A DNA stretch of 64,000 nt from JAHELQ01 sp965603365 (GCA_965603365.1 CBFDCR010000019.1:1-64000); one strand, 5' to 3'; shown: positions 1-12,500, counted from the first letter of the stretch. Numbers and translations: made by a program. Notes: a model not told the origin generated them from the sequence alone.

Positions 1-3000
1 GGCCGCTTAATATGTTCACCACCGATCTATGCTCCACCATCACCCCTTTTGGTTTCCCGGTGGAACCGGAGGTGTAGATGACATAGGCCAGATGGGCCGG
101 GCTATTATTGTGTGCCGGGTTAATAACAACACCGTTTCCCCTGGAATTATGGACATCTATTTGCAAAAGTTCCGGGGTACAACAGACAGAGACATTGCTG
201 TCTGCCAGGATATAATCGACTCTCTCTTGGGGATAGCCGGGATCAATGGGTAGATAGGCTCCACCGGCTTTTAATATCCCCAATATACCGATAAGCATCT
301 CAAAAGAGCGATCTACCATTAGGCCCACGATGGTATCCCCTTTGATGCCCCTGTTCCTCAACATATGGGCCAGTTGATTCGCCTTTTCATTTAACTCTCT
401 ATAAGTCAATTCACTGTTCTTAAAAAGCAGGGCAGGCTGGTCTGCTCTCTTCTTTACCTCTTCTTCAAATAACCGGTGTACAGTCTTGTTGTCCGGGAAG
501 GCTGCCCCTGTATGATTAAAATCAAACAAAATCTGACTCTTCTCCTCTTCATTAATAACTTCTACAGCGGACAATCTCGAATCCGGATTTTCCAGTATGA
601 AGGATACAATATTTTTAAAATACCCGGCAAACCGCTCAATTGTCTTTACTTTAAATAATTTGGTGCAGTACTCATATGTAAAGAAGACCATATGCCTGTC
701 TTCCCTGGCAAATATGGTGATATCAAACCTGGCGGCTTTGGTCTCATGTTTATAGGGCCGGAGCTTTAAGCCGGGGATCTCTCGTTCGGCTATTTCCCCG
801 GTGTGCAATTCAAAATTTTGCAGGACAAACATGACATCAAATATAGGATTCCGGCTCGTATCCCTCAATACCAATACACTATCTACCAGCTCATCAAATT
901 GGTACTCCTGGTTCTCAAAGGCCTTTAATGTCCTCTCTTTTACCTCCCCCAAAAATCCCCTGAACGTCTTATTGCCAACCGGGAAGTTTCGCAGGGCCAA
1001 CGTGTTTACAAACATACCGATTAGACTCTGCAGCTCCGCATGCCTTCTACCGGCTATGGGCGTGCCCAAAACGATATCTTCCATTCCCGTTAATCTGGAA
1101 AAAAAGATATAGTGAAGGGCCAACAACATCATGTGCAGCGTCGCGTTCTCGTTCAATGTCAGCGATTTTAACTTCTCTGTCTCCCCTTTACCGATGGCAA
1201 AATGAAGGCTGCGGCCGGCAAAACTTTGCATGGTGGGCCTGGCAAAATCGGTGGGAAGATTCAATATGGGTATCTCTCCGGCAAACTCTTCCAGCCAATA
1301 CTCTGCCTGTTCCCTTACTCGCAGTTGGGCCTTGTCACTATTTTGCCATTGGCAAAAATCTTTGTATTGAACTCTTAAACCGGGCAGCTCTTTTCCTGAA
1401 AAGAGAGCCATAAACTCTTCGACAAAAACCAGCAGGGAGGTGCCGTCAGAGATAATATGGTGCATATCCATCAGCAAAATGTGACTCTTTTCTTCCACCT
1501 CAACCATGCCTATCCGCAAAAGCGGTGCTTGCCTTAGATCAAAAGGCCGTATAAAATCCTGTATGATTTCCTCGACTTTTTGGTCGGCCCCGGCGGCATC
1601 CACCGGCGCTTGATCCTGCCCCATCCCACCTGATGGTAAATCATAATTACCGATCTCAAAACAACCATCATCGCGTATCTTCTGGCGCGGCTCATCTTCT
1701 ACCAGCACAAAGGAAGTCCGCAAACTCTCATGCCGCCGGATCATCATCTTGAATACCCCGGCAAATTCCTCCCGCTCGATATCCCCTTCAAGTAAAACAA
1801 CCTGAGAAATATTGTAACCTGTACTCGCCCCCTCCATCTGCTGGAGCACATACAATCTCTTCTGGGAGGAAGATAATGGGTAATATTCCCTCTTTTCCGT
1901 TACTTTCAGGGGAGAATAGAGGTCTTTCCTGGCCCCTTTAACATAATCCGACAAGCCACTCACCGTCGAGGCTTGAAATACCTCCCGCAGGGGCACGACC
2001 ACATTTAACTCTTTATGGATCCTGGTGACCAGGATGTTGGCCTTTAAAGAGTGGCCTCCCAGTTCAAAAAAATTAGCGTTTATGCTTATGCTGTTTTTTT
2101 CTACTCCCAGTACCTCCGACCATATCTCTATCATCTTTTTTTCTGTCTCATTTCTGGGGGCGGCATAGTCGGCACTGAATTTTATGTCCGGTTCCGGTAA
2201 TGCCTTCTTGTCTACCTTGCCACTAAGAGTTAAGGGTATGCCTTCTAAGGGCATAAAATAGGCAGGAATCATATAATCTGGCAAACTCTTCGCCAAATAT
2301 TCTCTTAACTCCCCGGTAGCCGGGGCCCCCACACCCTTCTTGACTGTCATATAGGCACAGAGATATCTTTCGCCGGTTTTATCCTCTTTTAACAGCACCA
2401 CCGCCTCTCTAATGCTGCCGTGCCTGACCAATTGACTCTCTATTTCTCCCGGCTCAATCCTGAATCCCCTTACCTTTATTTGATCATCCACCCGGCCTAA
2501 ATATTCAACATTGCCATCGGCCAGCCATCTGGCCAGATCCCCGGTTTTAAACATCCTCTCCCCTTGCCTGAAGGGGTTCGATACAAATACGGAGGCGGTC
2601 AGCCCCGGCCTGTTTAAATAGCCGGCTGCCAGGCCGTCACCGCTTATATACAGTTCCCCGGCTGCGCCCACAGGTTGAAGCTGCCGATTGCCGTCCAGGA
2701 CATAGAGCTGGGTATTATTGGCAGGCCTGCCTATAGGCACAATGGCGGTATCGGTACTATATGGAACCTTATAATGCAGGGTATCATCCGAGCACTCTGT
2801 CTGGCCATAGGCATTGACCAAATTTATACTGTATCTTTTGTAGAATCTATTCACCAATAGAGGCGTAACCTTCTCCCCCGTCAATACCAGCACCCTTAAT
2901 TGCTGGAGCTCAACTTTAGCCCTGCCGGTCTCCAGGAATTCCAGGTAGGCATTTAATAAAGATGGCACCACTTCCAACAGGGTAAGGCCATCCTCCCCGG

Positions 3001-4525
3001 CCCTCCTGAATAGTTCATAGGCATTCATGATTAAATCTTCGGGGTAAACGATTAATCTTGCCCCCAGGAAGAGGGGAGCAAAAAATTGCCATATGGAGGC
3101 CACAAAGGCAATACTCAAATTATGACAACAGACATCATCCGGCCCCAGTTCCAACTCCCTTATTTTAGTAAACACATGATTGGTTATACCGAAATGATGC
3201 ACCAATATGCCTTTGGGTTTCCCGGTTGAGCCCGATGTATATATAACAAATGCCAGGCGGTTGGCCCTGTCTGGAGCCTTTTTGCCGGGGGCCCGGAAGG
3301 GATACGGTTCCGTGACATCCAGATCTAATGTTACCCCCTCGAAACAAAAGTTACATTCATGTTCTTTCCCCTTTAAAAGAAATTTAGCACCGCTCTCTTT
3401 AAGTATTCCGCTTATCCTGTTTCCAGGATATTTTAAATCGAAAAGAATACAGGCGGCATCGGCCTTCAAAATGCCCAGGATGCCGATGACCAATTCTGCC
3501 GTGCGGGGAACCAGGAGAGTCACCGGCTCACCGTCCTTCACCCCTGCATGTCTCAATAAGCCGGCGACTTGATCGGATTTAATGTTTAATGCCCCATAGG
3601 TCAACTGTTGACGCCGCCGGGTTGTTAGATCCGGCACCACCAGTGCGGTCTGGCCGGGGGTCTTCTCTACCTGGACTTCAAATAACTCATTTATGGTTTT
3701 CTGTTTCGGATAGTTCACCTTAGAATTATTAAAATCGATGAGTAACCGTTCCTTTTCTTCTGCCGACAAAAAAGAGAGCTCATTAATACTAATATTTACG
3801 TCTTCAACGGCGTGCTGCAGGAGTTTAATAAAATGCTGCGACGCTTGTTTAATGAAGTATCTCTCATAAAAATTGCGATCATAAAAAATAGTACCGCTGA
3901 TGCCGTCTTCTTCTCTTTCAAAATAAAAATTGATTCCCATCTCAGCCTGGATCTCTTCGATATTACGCCCATCATGAATGTTTCCCAGGGCACACAGGAT
4001 ATGAGAAATGCCGTTATGATTCTCACCTTTCCGGACATGGGGCAGATGTGTCAGTAATTTATCGAATGGATAATCCTGGTTTTCATAGGCCTGGAGGGTA
4101 GACTCCCGGATGCCCAACAATAGTTCTTTGAAGGTGACACCGCCTGAAACCCGGTCCCGTATGAGCAAACAATTATTTATTGTCCTGCTGGTTGCCTCCA
4201 ACTTGTTTATGGGGGACAAAATAACGACATCTTCATTGCCGGTATAACGATATATCAATGACTTCAGGCCCGCCAATAAAATGATATATATTGAGAGATT
4301 ATTTCCTTTACCCAGCTTCAACAAACGACTGCCCAGACCGTCAAGAAAGCACATCGTTAGCCTCTCCTTTTCCCGGCAGGGGGTCAGGCATTTTTTATCA
4401 TTGCCATAATGGCCCAGGAGTAAGGTACTGCCGATGTCGCCAGCCAATTTATCGAGCCAGTACTCTTTCTGATTTACAAATCTCGACGTAAATAGTAATA
4501 AATTCCTGTCAATTTCACGACTCAT
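1..4525 (-). CDS. NRPS, half-C-A-T-C-A..., 3' partial at left window edge
   Basis: The protein starts at an ATG at 4525 (about 1508 codons in the window) and remains open at position 1, so the C-terminus is missing. Domains in order: a truncated condensation domain (residues about 1-260) that starts near the KEYWLDKLAG region and lacks HHxxxDG; A1 (about 275-770) with TSGSTGKPKG, NAYGQTE, TGD and LSGKVDKKALP cores; a carrier domain with LGGHSLKA (serine near residue 823); a complete C domain with HHIISDG near residue 1025; and the N-terminal part of A2, ending just after YTSGSTGKPKG. A1 has valine at the position that normally holds the Asp binding the substrate amine (IAFVASIWQ), and its pocket reads VAWEVTADD, which I cannot assign. 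The gene starts 16 nt after the upstream radical SAM gene, with a GTGGGA ribosome site. It would act late in the line. No release domain is visible. Confidence 0.95.
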   Translation of the reverse strand, partial: MSREIDRNLLLFTSRFVNQKEYWLDKLAGDIGSTLLLGHYGNDKKCLTPCREKERLTMCFLDGLGSRLLKLGKGNNLSIYIILLAGLKSLIYRYTGNEDVVILSPINKLEATSRTINNCLLIRDRVSGGVTFKELLLGIRESTLQAYENQDYPFDKLLTHLPHVRKGENHNGISHILCALGNIHDGRNIEEIQAEMGINFYFEREEDGISGTIFYDRNFYERYFIKQASQHFIKLLQHAVEDVNISINELSFLSAEEKERLLIDFNNSKVNYPKQKTINELFEVQVEKTPGQTALVVPDLTTRRRQQLTYGALNIKSDQVAGLLRHAGVKDGEPVTLLVPRTAELVIGILGILKADAACILFDLKYPGNRISGILKESGAKFLLKGKEHECNFCFEGVTLDLDVTEPYPFRAPGKKAPDRANRLAFVIYTSGSTGKPKGILVHHFGITNHVFTKIRELELGPDDVCCHNLSIAFVASIWQFFAPLFLGARLIVYPEDLIMNAYELFRRAGEDGLTLLEVVPSLLNAYLEFLETGRAKVELQQLRVLVLTGEKVTPLLVNRFYKRYSINLVNAYGQTECSDDTLHYKVPYSTDTAIVPIGRPANNTQLYVLDGNRQLQPVGAAGELYISGDGLAAGYLNRPGLTASVFVSNPFRQGERMFKTGDLARWLADGNVEYLGRVDDQIKVRGFRIEPGEIESQLVRHGSIREAVVLLKEDKTGERYLCAYMTVKKGVGAPATGELREYLAKSLPDYMIPAYFMPLEGIPLTLSGKVDKKALPEPDIKFSADYAAPRNETEKKMIEIWSEVLGVEKNSISINANFFELGGHSLKANILVTRIHKELNVVVPLREVFQASTVSGLSDYVKGARKDLYSPLKVTEKREYYPLSSSQKRLYVLQQMEGASTGYNISQVVLLEGDIEREEFAGVFKMMIRRHESLRTSFVLVEDEPRQKIRDDGCFEIGNYDLPSGGMGQDQAPVDAAGADQKVEEIIQDFIRPFDLRQAPLLRIGMVEVEEKSHILLMDMHHIISDGTSLLVFVEEFMALFSGKELPGLRVQYKDFCQWQNSDKAQLRVREQAEYWLEEFAGEIPILNLPTDFARPTMQSFAGRSLHFAIGKGETEKLKSLTLNENATLHMMLLALHYIFFSRLTGMEDIVLGTPIAGRRHAELQSLIGMFVNTLALRNFPVGNKTFRGFLGEVKERTLKAFENQEYQFDELVDSVLVLRDTSRNPIFDVMFVLQNFELHTGEIAEREIPGLKLRPYKHETKAARFDITIFAREDRHMVFFTYEYCTKLFKVKTIERFAGYFKNIVSFILENPDSRLSAVEVINEEEKSQILFDFNHTGAAFPDNKTVHRLFEEEVKKRADQPALLFKNSELTYRELNEKANQLAHMLRNRGIKGDTIVGLMVDRSFEMLIGILGILKAGGAYLPIDPGYPQERVDYILADSNVSVCCTPELLQIDVHNSRGNGVVINPAHNNSPAHLAYVIYTSGSTGKPKGVMVEHRSVVNILSG

Positions 4526-4541
4526 AGTGACGTCCCACTTT

Positions 4542-6212
4542 TCAATTAAAATCGAATTCCGCCCGGGAACTATCCAACTTCTTTATTTCATCCTTCAGCA
4601 CACTCTCTCCCAGGCAGGCGGCTTTCATGTCTTTTATGACTTCACCACCCACTTCCGTTAAAGACCGATCTACTATATTCTCCTTAACACCATCGTTGAA
4701 ACTTCTTAAAAACATCTTTATTTGCCCTATACTCATCCCCTGGTGAATCAGATGCCAGAGGTTGTCAAAATCAAAGTGGTGATAAGGAATCCACACCGAT
4801 TTTTTCATAGTTAAAAATATTTCATCTATCCAATCACAGGCGCTGCCGGAATTCATTGTCTCATGCTCCCATTCAAAACTCCCCCCCCGGATTTTATATT
4901 TTTCCCTCTCTTTCCAGATTGGTGTGATCGGATCACAATACCATAATTGTGCCCGGTAAAAATCAATCTCAGTGTCCTTTATAAAATTTATCGTCTCCTG
5001 TACGGTTTCAGCGGTCTCCCCCGGAAAACCAATAATAAATGAACCGTAAGACACTATGCCGTGTTCCTTCAGGTAGGAGATACCCTCCTTATACCGTCTA
5101 ACACTGGCTACTTTGTTCATGTTCTTCAGGATTTTATCGCTGCCGGACTCAATACCCAGAAAGACCCCCATACAGCCGCTCTCTTTCATTAATCTCACCA
5201 TCTCCCTGTCGGCAAACTGGCATCTAAAATGGGAATGCCAGCCAAATTTATACTTATTCCCGATCATCATCCTGAGAATTTTCTTAAATCGATCTACCGG
5301 GACGTTATAGGTATCGTCTACAATATGAACACTCATCAGGCTTTCAATCTTATTCAGCCGGTTAAATTCCTTTTCAAGGACCCCGACATCAACCGTCTGG
5401 TATTTTCCGGCATGTTCCGGCGAAGCACAGAAGGCACATGAAAAAGGGCAGGATATCGATGTCCTGGTGGCCACATGCTTTCCTACACCGGTCTCAAACA
5501 AATCCCAATCAACCATATTTTCGGCCAGCCGGTTATCTTCGACTAAAATCGGGGTGGCTGTCAGACCATCATCTGTCCTATAGTAAATATTGTTTATGTG
5601 ATCCACCGGCAGATTATTTTTTAACGACTGGATTATTTTGACCAGGGTGGCCTCTCCCTGTGAGCTGTTCACATAAAAATCCGCCGCCAGCGTGTTGTTA
5701 AATAGGCAGGCCAATTCCCTGGCCTCCATCGTACGGACTTTGTTGGAAATATAGGGCCCGCCAATGATTATTTTGGCGGTATGGTTGTACTGTTTGATAA
5801 AATCGATAATCTCGATTATGGGAAACTCGGAAATATAGAGGGTCGTTATAATGCCAATGGTCAAAATATTCTCTTTCATCAATTTTTTGGCCAACGCTTC
5901 CTTCTCATCCTGGAACGAATTTACATAATCGAAGGTATACCCTCTCCTGTGTAAATAAGTTCCCAGGTAGGCTATGGCCGAACTAAATGTTTCCAGCATC
6001 CTTACGGGCTTAAAAGGAATACCCTGATCATTTTGACAGAATAAATTAAATGTTTCCAGGACCGTATAGGGCCTACCATTGTAGGGGATAAAATTTAATT
6101 TCAAATCCCGGTACGCACCGGAATTTATGCCGATTTTCCCGACAATCTTCTCATATTCGGCAAAATCCATCTCATTATGACCGATAAATAGACAATCAAC
6201 CATTTTAATCAT
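4542..6212 (-). CDS. B12-type radical SAM protein, PhpK-like
   Basis: A 556-aa cobalamin-type radical SAM protein. The N-terminal half carries the B12-binding-like Rossmann fold (IIIGGPYIS, then a GEAT-containing loop), and the radical SAM barrel has CPFSCAFC (CxxxCxxC) about halfway, followed by GIESGS and GFPGET. The opening VDCLFIGHNEMDF and the GAYRDL segment recall the PhpK P-methyltransferase-like family often seen beside NRPS genes; this family name is from memory. A methyl transfer to an unactivated carbon or phosphorus is the usual family chemistry, but the substrate is unknown. The C-terminus is RAEFDFN, the tail shared with NRPS proteins here, suggesting that it docks on the assembly line. 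I chose ATG 6212 (MIKMVDC) with GAGGG upstream; a TTG at 6233 would add seven residues. It lies 16 nt upstream of the next NRPS. Confidence 0.88.
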   Translation of the reverse strand: MIKMVDCLFIGHNEMDFAEYEKIVGKIGINSGAYRDLKLNFIPYNGRPYTVLETFNLFCQNDQGIPFKPVRMLETFSSAIAYLGTYLHRRGYTFDYVNSFQDEKEALAKKLMKENILTIGIITTLYISEFPIIEIIDFIKQYNHTAKIIIGGPYISNKVRTMEARELACLFNNTLAADFYVNSSQGEATLVKIIQSLKNNLPVDHINNIYYRTDDGLTATPILVEDNRLAENMVDWDLFETGVGKHVATRTSISCPFSCAFCASPEHAGKYQTVDVGVLEKEFNRLNKIESLMSVHIVDDTYNVPVDRFKKILRMMIGNKYKFGWHSHFRCQFADREMVRLMKESGCMGVFLGIESGSDKILKNMNKVASVRRYKEGISYLKEHGIVSYGSFIIGFPGETAETVQETINFIKDTEIDFYRAQLWYCDPITPIWKEREKYKIRGGSFEWEHETMNSGSACDWIDEIFLTMKKSVWIPYHHFDFDNLWHLIHQGMSIGQIKMFLRSFNDGVKENIVDRSLTEVGGEVIKDMKAACLGESVLKDEIKKLDSSRAEFDFN

Positions 6213-6269
6213 GACACTCGAGCCCTCTCTCAAAATCTCCAGGTTATCCTTAATAGACAGATACTATCC

Positions 6270-6536
6270 TCAAATCCCTGCCAACATTAAGACAAAGGCG
6301 GCAATGATGATCAGGGCCAGGATGACGGTGACCGGCCGCCTGAAAGGATGGGTACGTTTTTTGATCTTTGTTATCTGCAAAAAATTCATGATCACAAAGG
6401 CGACACCGATGACGCCGATGTGGTAATTTTTGTACACCAGGCCAACCACCGCAACAATTAAAAATATAGTTCCGATCACGTAATGGATCGTGTCAACCGT
6501 TGAAACCTGGCTCTCTTTTGTTTTTTCGTCAACCAT
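6270..6536 (-). CDS. Small membrane protein, three predicted helices
   Basis: An 88-aa protein I do not recognise. After a polar N-terminus (MVDEKTKESQVSTVD) there are three hydrophobic stretches, at about residues 18-35, 38-53 and 67-87, with a basic loop (KIKKRTHPFRR) between the second and third. It has a strong ribosome site (AGGAG at 6543-6547) and sits in the operon 42 nt after a 2915-aa NRPS and before a radical SAM gene, so it is very likely expressed. It could anchor something at the membrane, assist export, or be unrelated to the product. No catalytic motif is visible. Confidence 0.75.
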   Translation of the reverse strand: MVDEKTKESQVSTVDTIHYVIGTIFLIVAVVGLVYKNYHIGVIGVAFVIMNFLQITKIKKRTHPFRRPVTVILALIIIAAFVLMLAGI

Positions 6537-6540
6537 TTTA

Positions 6541-6550
6541 CTCTCCTTTT
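6541..6550 (-). promoter_or_regulatory. Ribosome binding site of the small membrane protein gene
   Basis: Minus-strand AAAAGGAGAG, with AGGAG six nucleotides before the ATG at 6536. It supports this small ORF as a real gene and shows the host uses conventional Shine-Dalgarno initiation. Confidence 0.8.
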
Positions 6551-6578
6551 ATTTCGACTTTAAATACACCTTCATCTC

Positions 6579-9500
6579 TTAAAAATCAAAACTCGCCTCC
6601 AGGCTTTCGGACACCTCCGGGCTACCCTCGATATCTTTCATCTTACTAAATAGCCTCTCTTCTTCATCTCTGCTAATAATCTCTATTTCGGCCAGCCTCT
6701 TGTCGGGGTCTTCGATCATGGAGGCGATAATCCGTTTAAAATAGACGGTAAACTGCCGAACTGTACTTCCCCTGAACAGGCGGGTACTGTATTCCAGTTC
6801 AAAGAAGAGATAATTTCCCATCTGAACGCCTGTTAACAGCAAATCCACCTTGGCTGTGGGGTTGATATCGTTTAATTCCGTCCGCACCTCATCTCCCATC
6901 TCTAATGGAGATTCTTCCTGGTTAAGAAAATTAAACATCACATCAAAGATGGGGCTGCGGCCCGGCTCTCTTGTTTTTACGACTTTGCCGACCAAATCTT
7001 CAAATTGATATTCCTGGTTTTCCAATGCCTGTAAAGAGTTCTCTTTTACCTCTTCCAGGAAACGGATGAGTCTCTTTTGTTGGGCAGGCTTATTCCTGAG
7101 GGCCAACATATTTACAAATAGGCCGATTATATTTTCCAGATCCGAATGTCTTCGACAGGCTACCGGGGTTCCGATAATGACGTCTTCCTGACCGGTTAGT
7201 TTAGACAGAAAAATATAATAAGCCGCCAGTAATATCATGTACATGGTGACATCCAATGATTTCGCCAGTTTAAGGAGAGCCCGGGTCTCTACCATCCCCA
7301 CCTTGAAATGTATCCGATCTCCTTCCAGGCCCTGCATCTTTGGCCTCTCAAAATCGGTGGGGATATTCAAGACCGGCAGCGGCCCGGCGAACTCCTTCAG
7401 CCAATAGGCCTCTTGCATCTTAATGGACCGTCTTTGTTCTTCACTATTTTGCCACTCGGAGTAATCTTTATATTGAAGCCGCAGCCGGGGTAGTTCGTTC
7501 CCGCTGTAAACCGACATAAAATCCTTTCGCAGCACCTGGAAAGAGAAATCATCGGCGACGATGTGGTGCATATCAAAGACCATGATATATTTCTGTTCCT
7601 CGATTTTTATGACGCCTACCCTCAGCAGCGGCGCCCGACTCAACTCAAAGGGTTTTATAAACCCATGGATGATGTCCGCACTCTCTGTCTCCTTCTCTTT
7701 CTCCAGGATAATTATTTTGAAAGGGAAGGTGTGATTGATGACCTGTACCGTCTCATCGTTTACAACACGAAACGACGTGCGCAGACTTTCATGTCTCTGT
7801 ATTAACATGTTGAAGGCACTCTCTAATCTCTCTAGATCAATGGCGCCGTCCAGGTACGTCATGCCATTCAAGTTATAATTTACACTTTCGGGGGCCATCT
7901 GGTGCAAAATATACAACCTCTTCTGGGCGGACGACAGGACATGATACTCCTTCTTTTCAACGGCGTGAATGGCCGCATATCCCTCTTTGGCCGCCCTCTT
8001 AATATATTCCGCCATGCCGATTACAGTCGAGATATTGAATATCTCGGCAAGAGGCATCTTTACGTCAAATTCCCTATGTATTTTTGAAATTAATACAGTC
8101 GCCTTCAGTGAATGGCCGCCTAAGACAAAGAAATTTGCATGAACACCCACCGCCTCTTTTTCAATATTCAATACTTCCGACCAGATTTCAACCAGTCTCC
8201 TTTCAACATCATCCGCCGGGGCCACATACTCGTCATAGCCTACGACTTCGGGTTCGGGCAGCACTTTCCTGTCTATTTTGCCGTTGGGGGTCAAGGGCAT
8301 CGTCTCTAGCTCCACAAAATATGAGGGTATCATATAATACGGAAGATATTTTGTAAGCTGGCTTCTTAACTCTGCAGCGCCTGCTGCCCGGTCTGCCGGT
8401 TTATAGAATACCACATAGGCACAGAGACATTTCTGCCCCCCCTCATCTTCCCTATCTACCACCACTGCCTGGTCCACGCCTTCCATATTCGACAAATAAT
8501 CCTCTATCTCTGTCAATTCTATCCTGAAGCCCCTTATTTTCACCTGGTGATCGATCCGGCCTATATATTCAATATTACCATCACTCAGCCAGCGGGCCAG
8601 ATCGCCGGTTTTATATATTCGTTCGCCTTCGGCAAAGGGATGTGATACGAATTTCTCTTTTGTCAGTTGTTCATCAGCCCAATATCCCCTGGCCAGGCCG
8701 TCACCCCCTATACATAACTCACCCACAACGCCGGTGGGCTGCAGCAAACCGCTTTGATTTAAAATATAAACCTGGGTATTGGCGATCGGTTTGCCTATAT
8801 TTAAGGCCCTGTTGCCCGTAACATCTTTTATGGTGGACCATATGGTCGTTTCCGTTGGCCCATATAGGTTATAGATTTTCCCCATGGTGAATTTTCTCAC
8901 CCTATTCAATAAAACTTCAGGGAATAATTCGCCGCCCACGAGTAAATACTTCAATCCAGCCAGACTCCTGGCCGATTCTTCATCGGCAATCAACAACTGC
9001 AAACGGGAAGGCGTTATCTGGAAAATGGTTATCCCTTCATCTTCAATTTTTGCAGAAATGGCGCTGCTCTCTACCTGCTCTTCCCTATTGCCGATAACGA
9101 CCTTTGCGCCGAGGGTTAAGGGCAATATGGTCTCCAGGCCAAATATATCGAACGAAACGGTGGTTAAAGACAAAATACTATCGGCCGGGGTAAAGGGAAT
9201 AATATCGGTGATGCCTTTAATAAAGTTGACCACCGATCTGTGCTCCACCATTACCCCCTTTGGCAGACCGGTGGAACCGGAGGTATATATGACATAGGCT
9301 AAATTCCGGGAAGAGCAGCAGGAAGTAAGATTAGCAGGGGACTCCCTTAAATCAATTGGATCATTGAGATCGATGAAATCATATGGATCTTTAAAAAATT
9401 TACGGTCATTCGACAATATTAAACCCGTACGGCTGCTTTCAAGTATACTATTTAGCCTGTTTTCCGGGTGATCCGGATCGAGCGGCAGATAAGCCCCGCC

Positions 9501-12500
9501 GGCTTTTAGAATTGACAACAGGGCAATCATCATCTCTAAAGATCTATCGGCCAGGACAGCTACCGGGGTATCGGCCATTACCCCCTTTTCTCTCAACAAC
9601 CTGGCCAGGCGATTCGATTTCTCATTCGACTGCCTGTAGGTCAAATGCCGGTCTTCAAATACCAGGGCATAGTGATCCGGTACTTTTCCTGCCTGTTCTT
9701 CAAAGAGCCGGTGAATCGTTTTAGCCCCCGGGTAACCGGTTCCGGTATCATTAAAATCATACAACAAGCGGGCTCTCTCTTCCCCGGTAATGATTTCGAT
9801 CCTGGCTAACTCCTGATCCCCATCTCTAATGATGGCAGAGGCTATATTTTTATAATATTTTACCAACCTCTCTATGGTCTCCGGCTTAAACAGTTTTGTA
9901 CAAAATTCAGCGGTGAACAATATTTTCTCATCTGTTTCCAGGGCATCCAGCGTGATATCGAATCTCGATATTTTATTGTGCGGCGCTGCCACCGCCTGGC
10001 TGGAGGCAGCCCTCACCCCTGCAGCCGTTGCCGGCCCAAGCTGACTCTGCAAGGCAAACAAAACATCGAAAATAGGGTTGCGACTGGTATCGCGCACCAA
10101 CTGCAACCGATCGACCAAATCCTCAAAGGGGTAATCCTGGTTGTCAAAGGCAGCCAACACATCTGTCTTTAATTCTCTCAAGGATTCGGCAAAACTCTTC
10201 TCTTTGACCGGTTTACTCCTGAGTACCAATGTATTCACAAACATGCCGATGATATTTTCCAGGTCGGTATGGCTGCGCCCGGCCACCAGGGTGCCGACGA
10301 TCACATCATCCTGGCCGCTCAATTTCGAGAGCAGGACATTGTAAACGGCCAGGAGAACCATGAACAGGGTGGTATCTTCCGTTCTGGCAATCTGCCTTAA
10401 AGACCCTGTCTCCGCCCGACCAATTTCAAAAATCAGCCGATCTCCCTCAAAACTCTGGATGACGGGCCTGGGAAAATCGCAGGGCAGCGCCAGTACCGGC
10501 AGTTCACCGGTAAATCTCTTCAACCAGTACTCTTCCTGCTTTTTGATCGCCTCCCTTTGTCTCTCTTCATGCTGCCACTGCGAATAATCTTTATACTGGA
10601 GCCGTAACCGAGGGAGTTGTTTGCCCCGGTATAATGATATGAAATCCTCATGTAATATCCCATGGGAAATGCCGTCGGAAATGATATGGTGCATATCAAG
10701 CAGCAGGACATTGGACGCCTCGAAAATGGCCAGGCCCACCCTGAGAAGCGGTGCCTTACTTAGATCGAATGGCCTGACAAATTGATTAACGGCTTCTTGT
10801 ATTTCCCCTTGCCGGGTATCTATTTTGAATGCCACTGTCTCATGTATTATCTGCACCGGTTCCTCATTCACCATGGCAAATGAGGTTCGCAGACTCTCAT
10901 GTCTCTGGATGAGCCGTCTAAAGGTCCCTGCCAGTCTCTCCTTGTCCAGGGATTCCTCCAGGTAAAACGTCTGGGAGATATTATAGGTTATGCTGTCGGG
11001 CACCATTTGCTGCAAAATGTAGAGCCTCTTTTGGGCCGACGATAGTGGATAATACTCTCTCTTACAGGTCGGCTTTATAGAGGCATACCGGACTGCCGAA
11101 ACTGCGGCAGCGCCTCGTATATAGTCTGCCAGACTCTCCACGGTCTGTCTTTCAAATATTTCGACAATAGGGATCTTTACATTCAGTTCCTTGTGAATTT
11201 TTGAAATGAGGGTGGTGGCCTTTAACGAATGTCCGCCCAATTCAAAAAAATTCGAATCGATACCAAAGGCATCGTTGCCAATGTTTAAGACTTCTGACCA
11301 GATTTCCACTATCTTCGTTTCGATTTCGTCCCGGGGGGCAACGGCACCGCCTTTCCCTGCGCCAATTTTGGGGGCCGGTAAAGCCTGGCGGTCCATTTTC
11401 CCATTGGCTGTTAAGGGAATTTTTTCCAGTTGGACAAAGAAGGCAGGTATCATATAATTCGGTAACTTCCTGGAGAGGAGATCTCTTAATTCCGACGTTT
11501 CAATCTGCCTGTTCAAGACCATGTAAGCACAAAGATAGCGCTCACCGGTCTCATCTACCCTATCGATCACCACACTCTCTTTCAGGCCGTCGACCTTTAA
11601 AAGCTGGTTTTCAATTTCTCCCAGTTCGATGCGAATCCCCCTTACCTTTACCTGCCGGTCTATCCTGCCGAAATACCCTATCTCGCCGTCGTCCGACACT
11701 TTTGCCAGGTCCCCGGATTTATAAAGCCTTTCGCCCTTTTTGTAGCGATTGGCAATAAATTTTTCAGAGGTCAACTCAATTTTATTCAAATAACCCCTGC
11801 CTACTCCCTCTCCGCCGACACACAATTCGCCGGCTACCCCCAGGGGTAACACATGTGACTTGTAATCCATCACATAGGCGGTTAAAGTGGGTATCGGTTT
11901 TCCCACTGTACTGGAGTTAAGGGCCACCTCTTTTTCCCCGATCTCTTTAAAGGTCACATGCACGGTGGTTTCCGTTATCCCATACATATTAATCAACTGC
12001 ACCCCGGGATACTTCTCCTGCCATCTCTTTAAGTTCTCGGGACTCAAGGCATCGCCGCCAAAAATGATGTACCTTAAGCCCAATTGCCTCTCATCATACC
12101 GCAGCTCCTCGGCCATTAGATTATAAAAAGCCAGGGGTGTTTGATTGAGCACCGTTACCCGCTCTTTTTTTAATATCTCTAAAAACCGGGCCGTATCTTT
12201 GGCTGCCATTTTCGGCAGCACCACCAATTTCCCGCCGTAGAGCAGTGCACCGTACATTTCCCATACCGAAAAGTCAAAATTATAGGCGTGAAACATTGTC
12301 CAGACATCAAAATGATCGAAATCAAACAAAAAGTGATCATGAAACATCAATTGCACCACATTTTTATGTTCGATCAACATCCCTTTGGGCCTGCCGGTGG
12401 TGCCGGACGTATAGATAATATAAGCCAGGTTATGGGGTTGACCAGCGGCGGCAATATGCCCCTCGGATTCCCGGCAAACCGCTTCAAGCGGCTCATCCAG

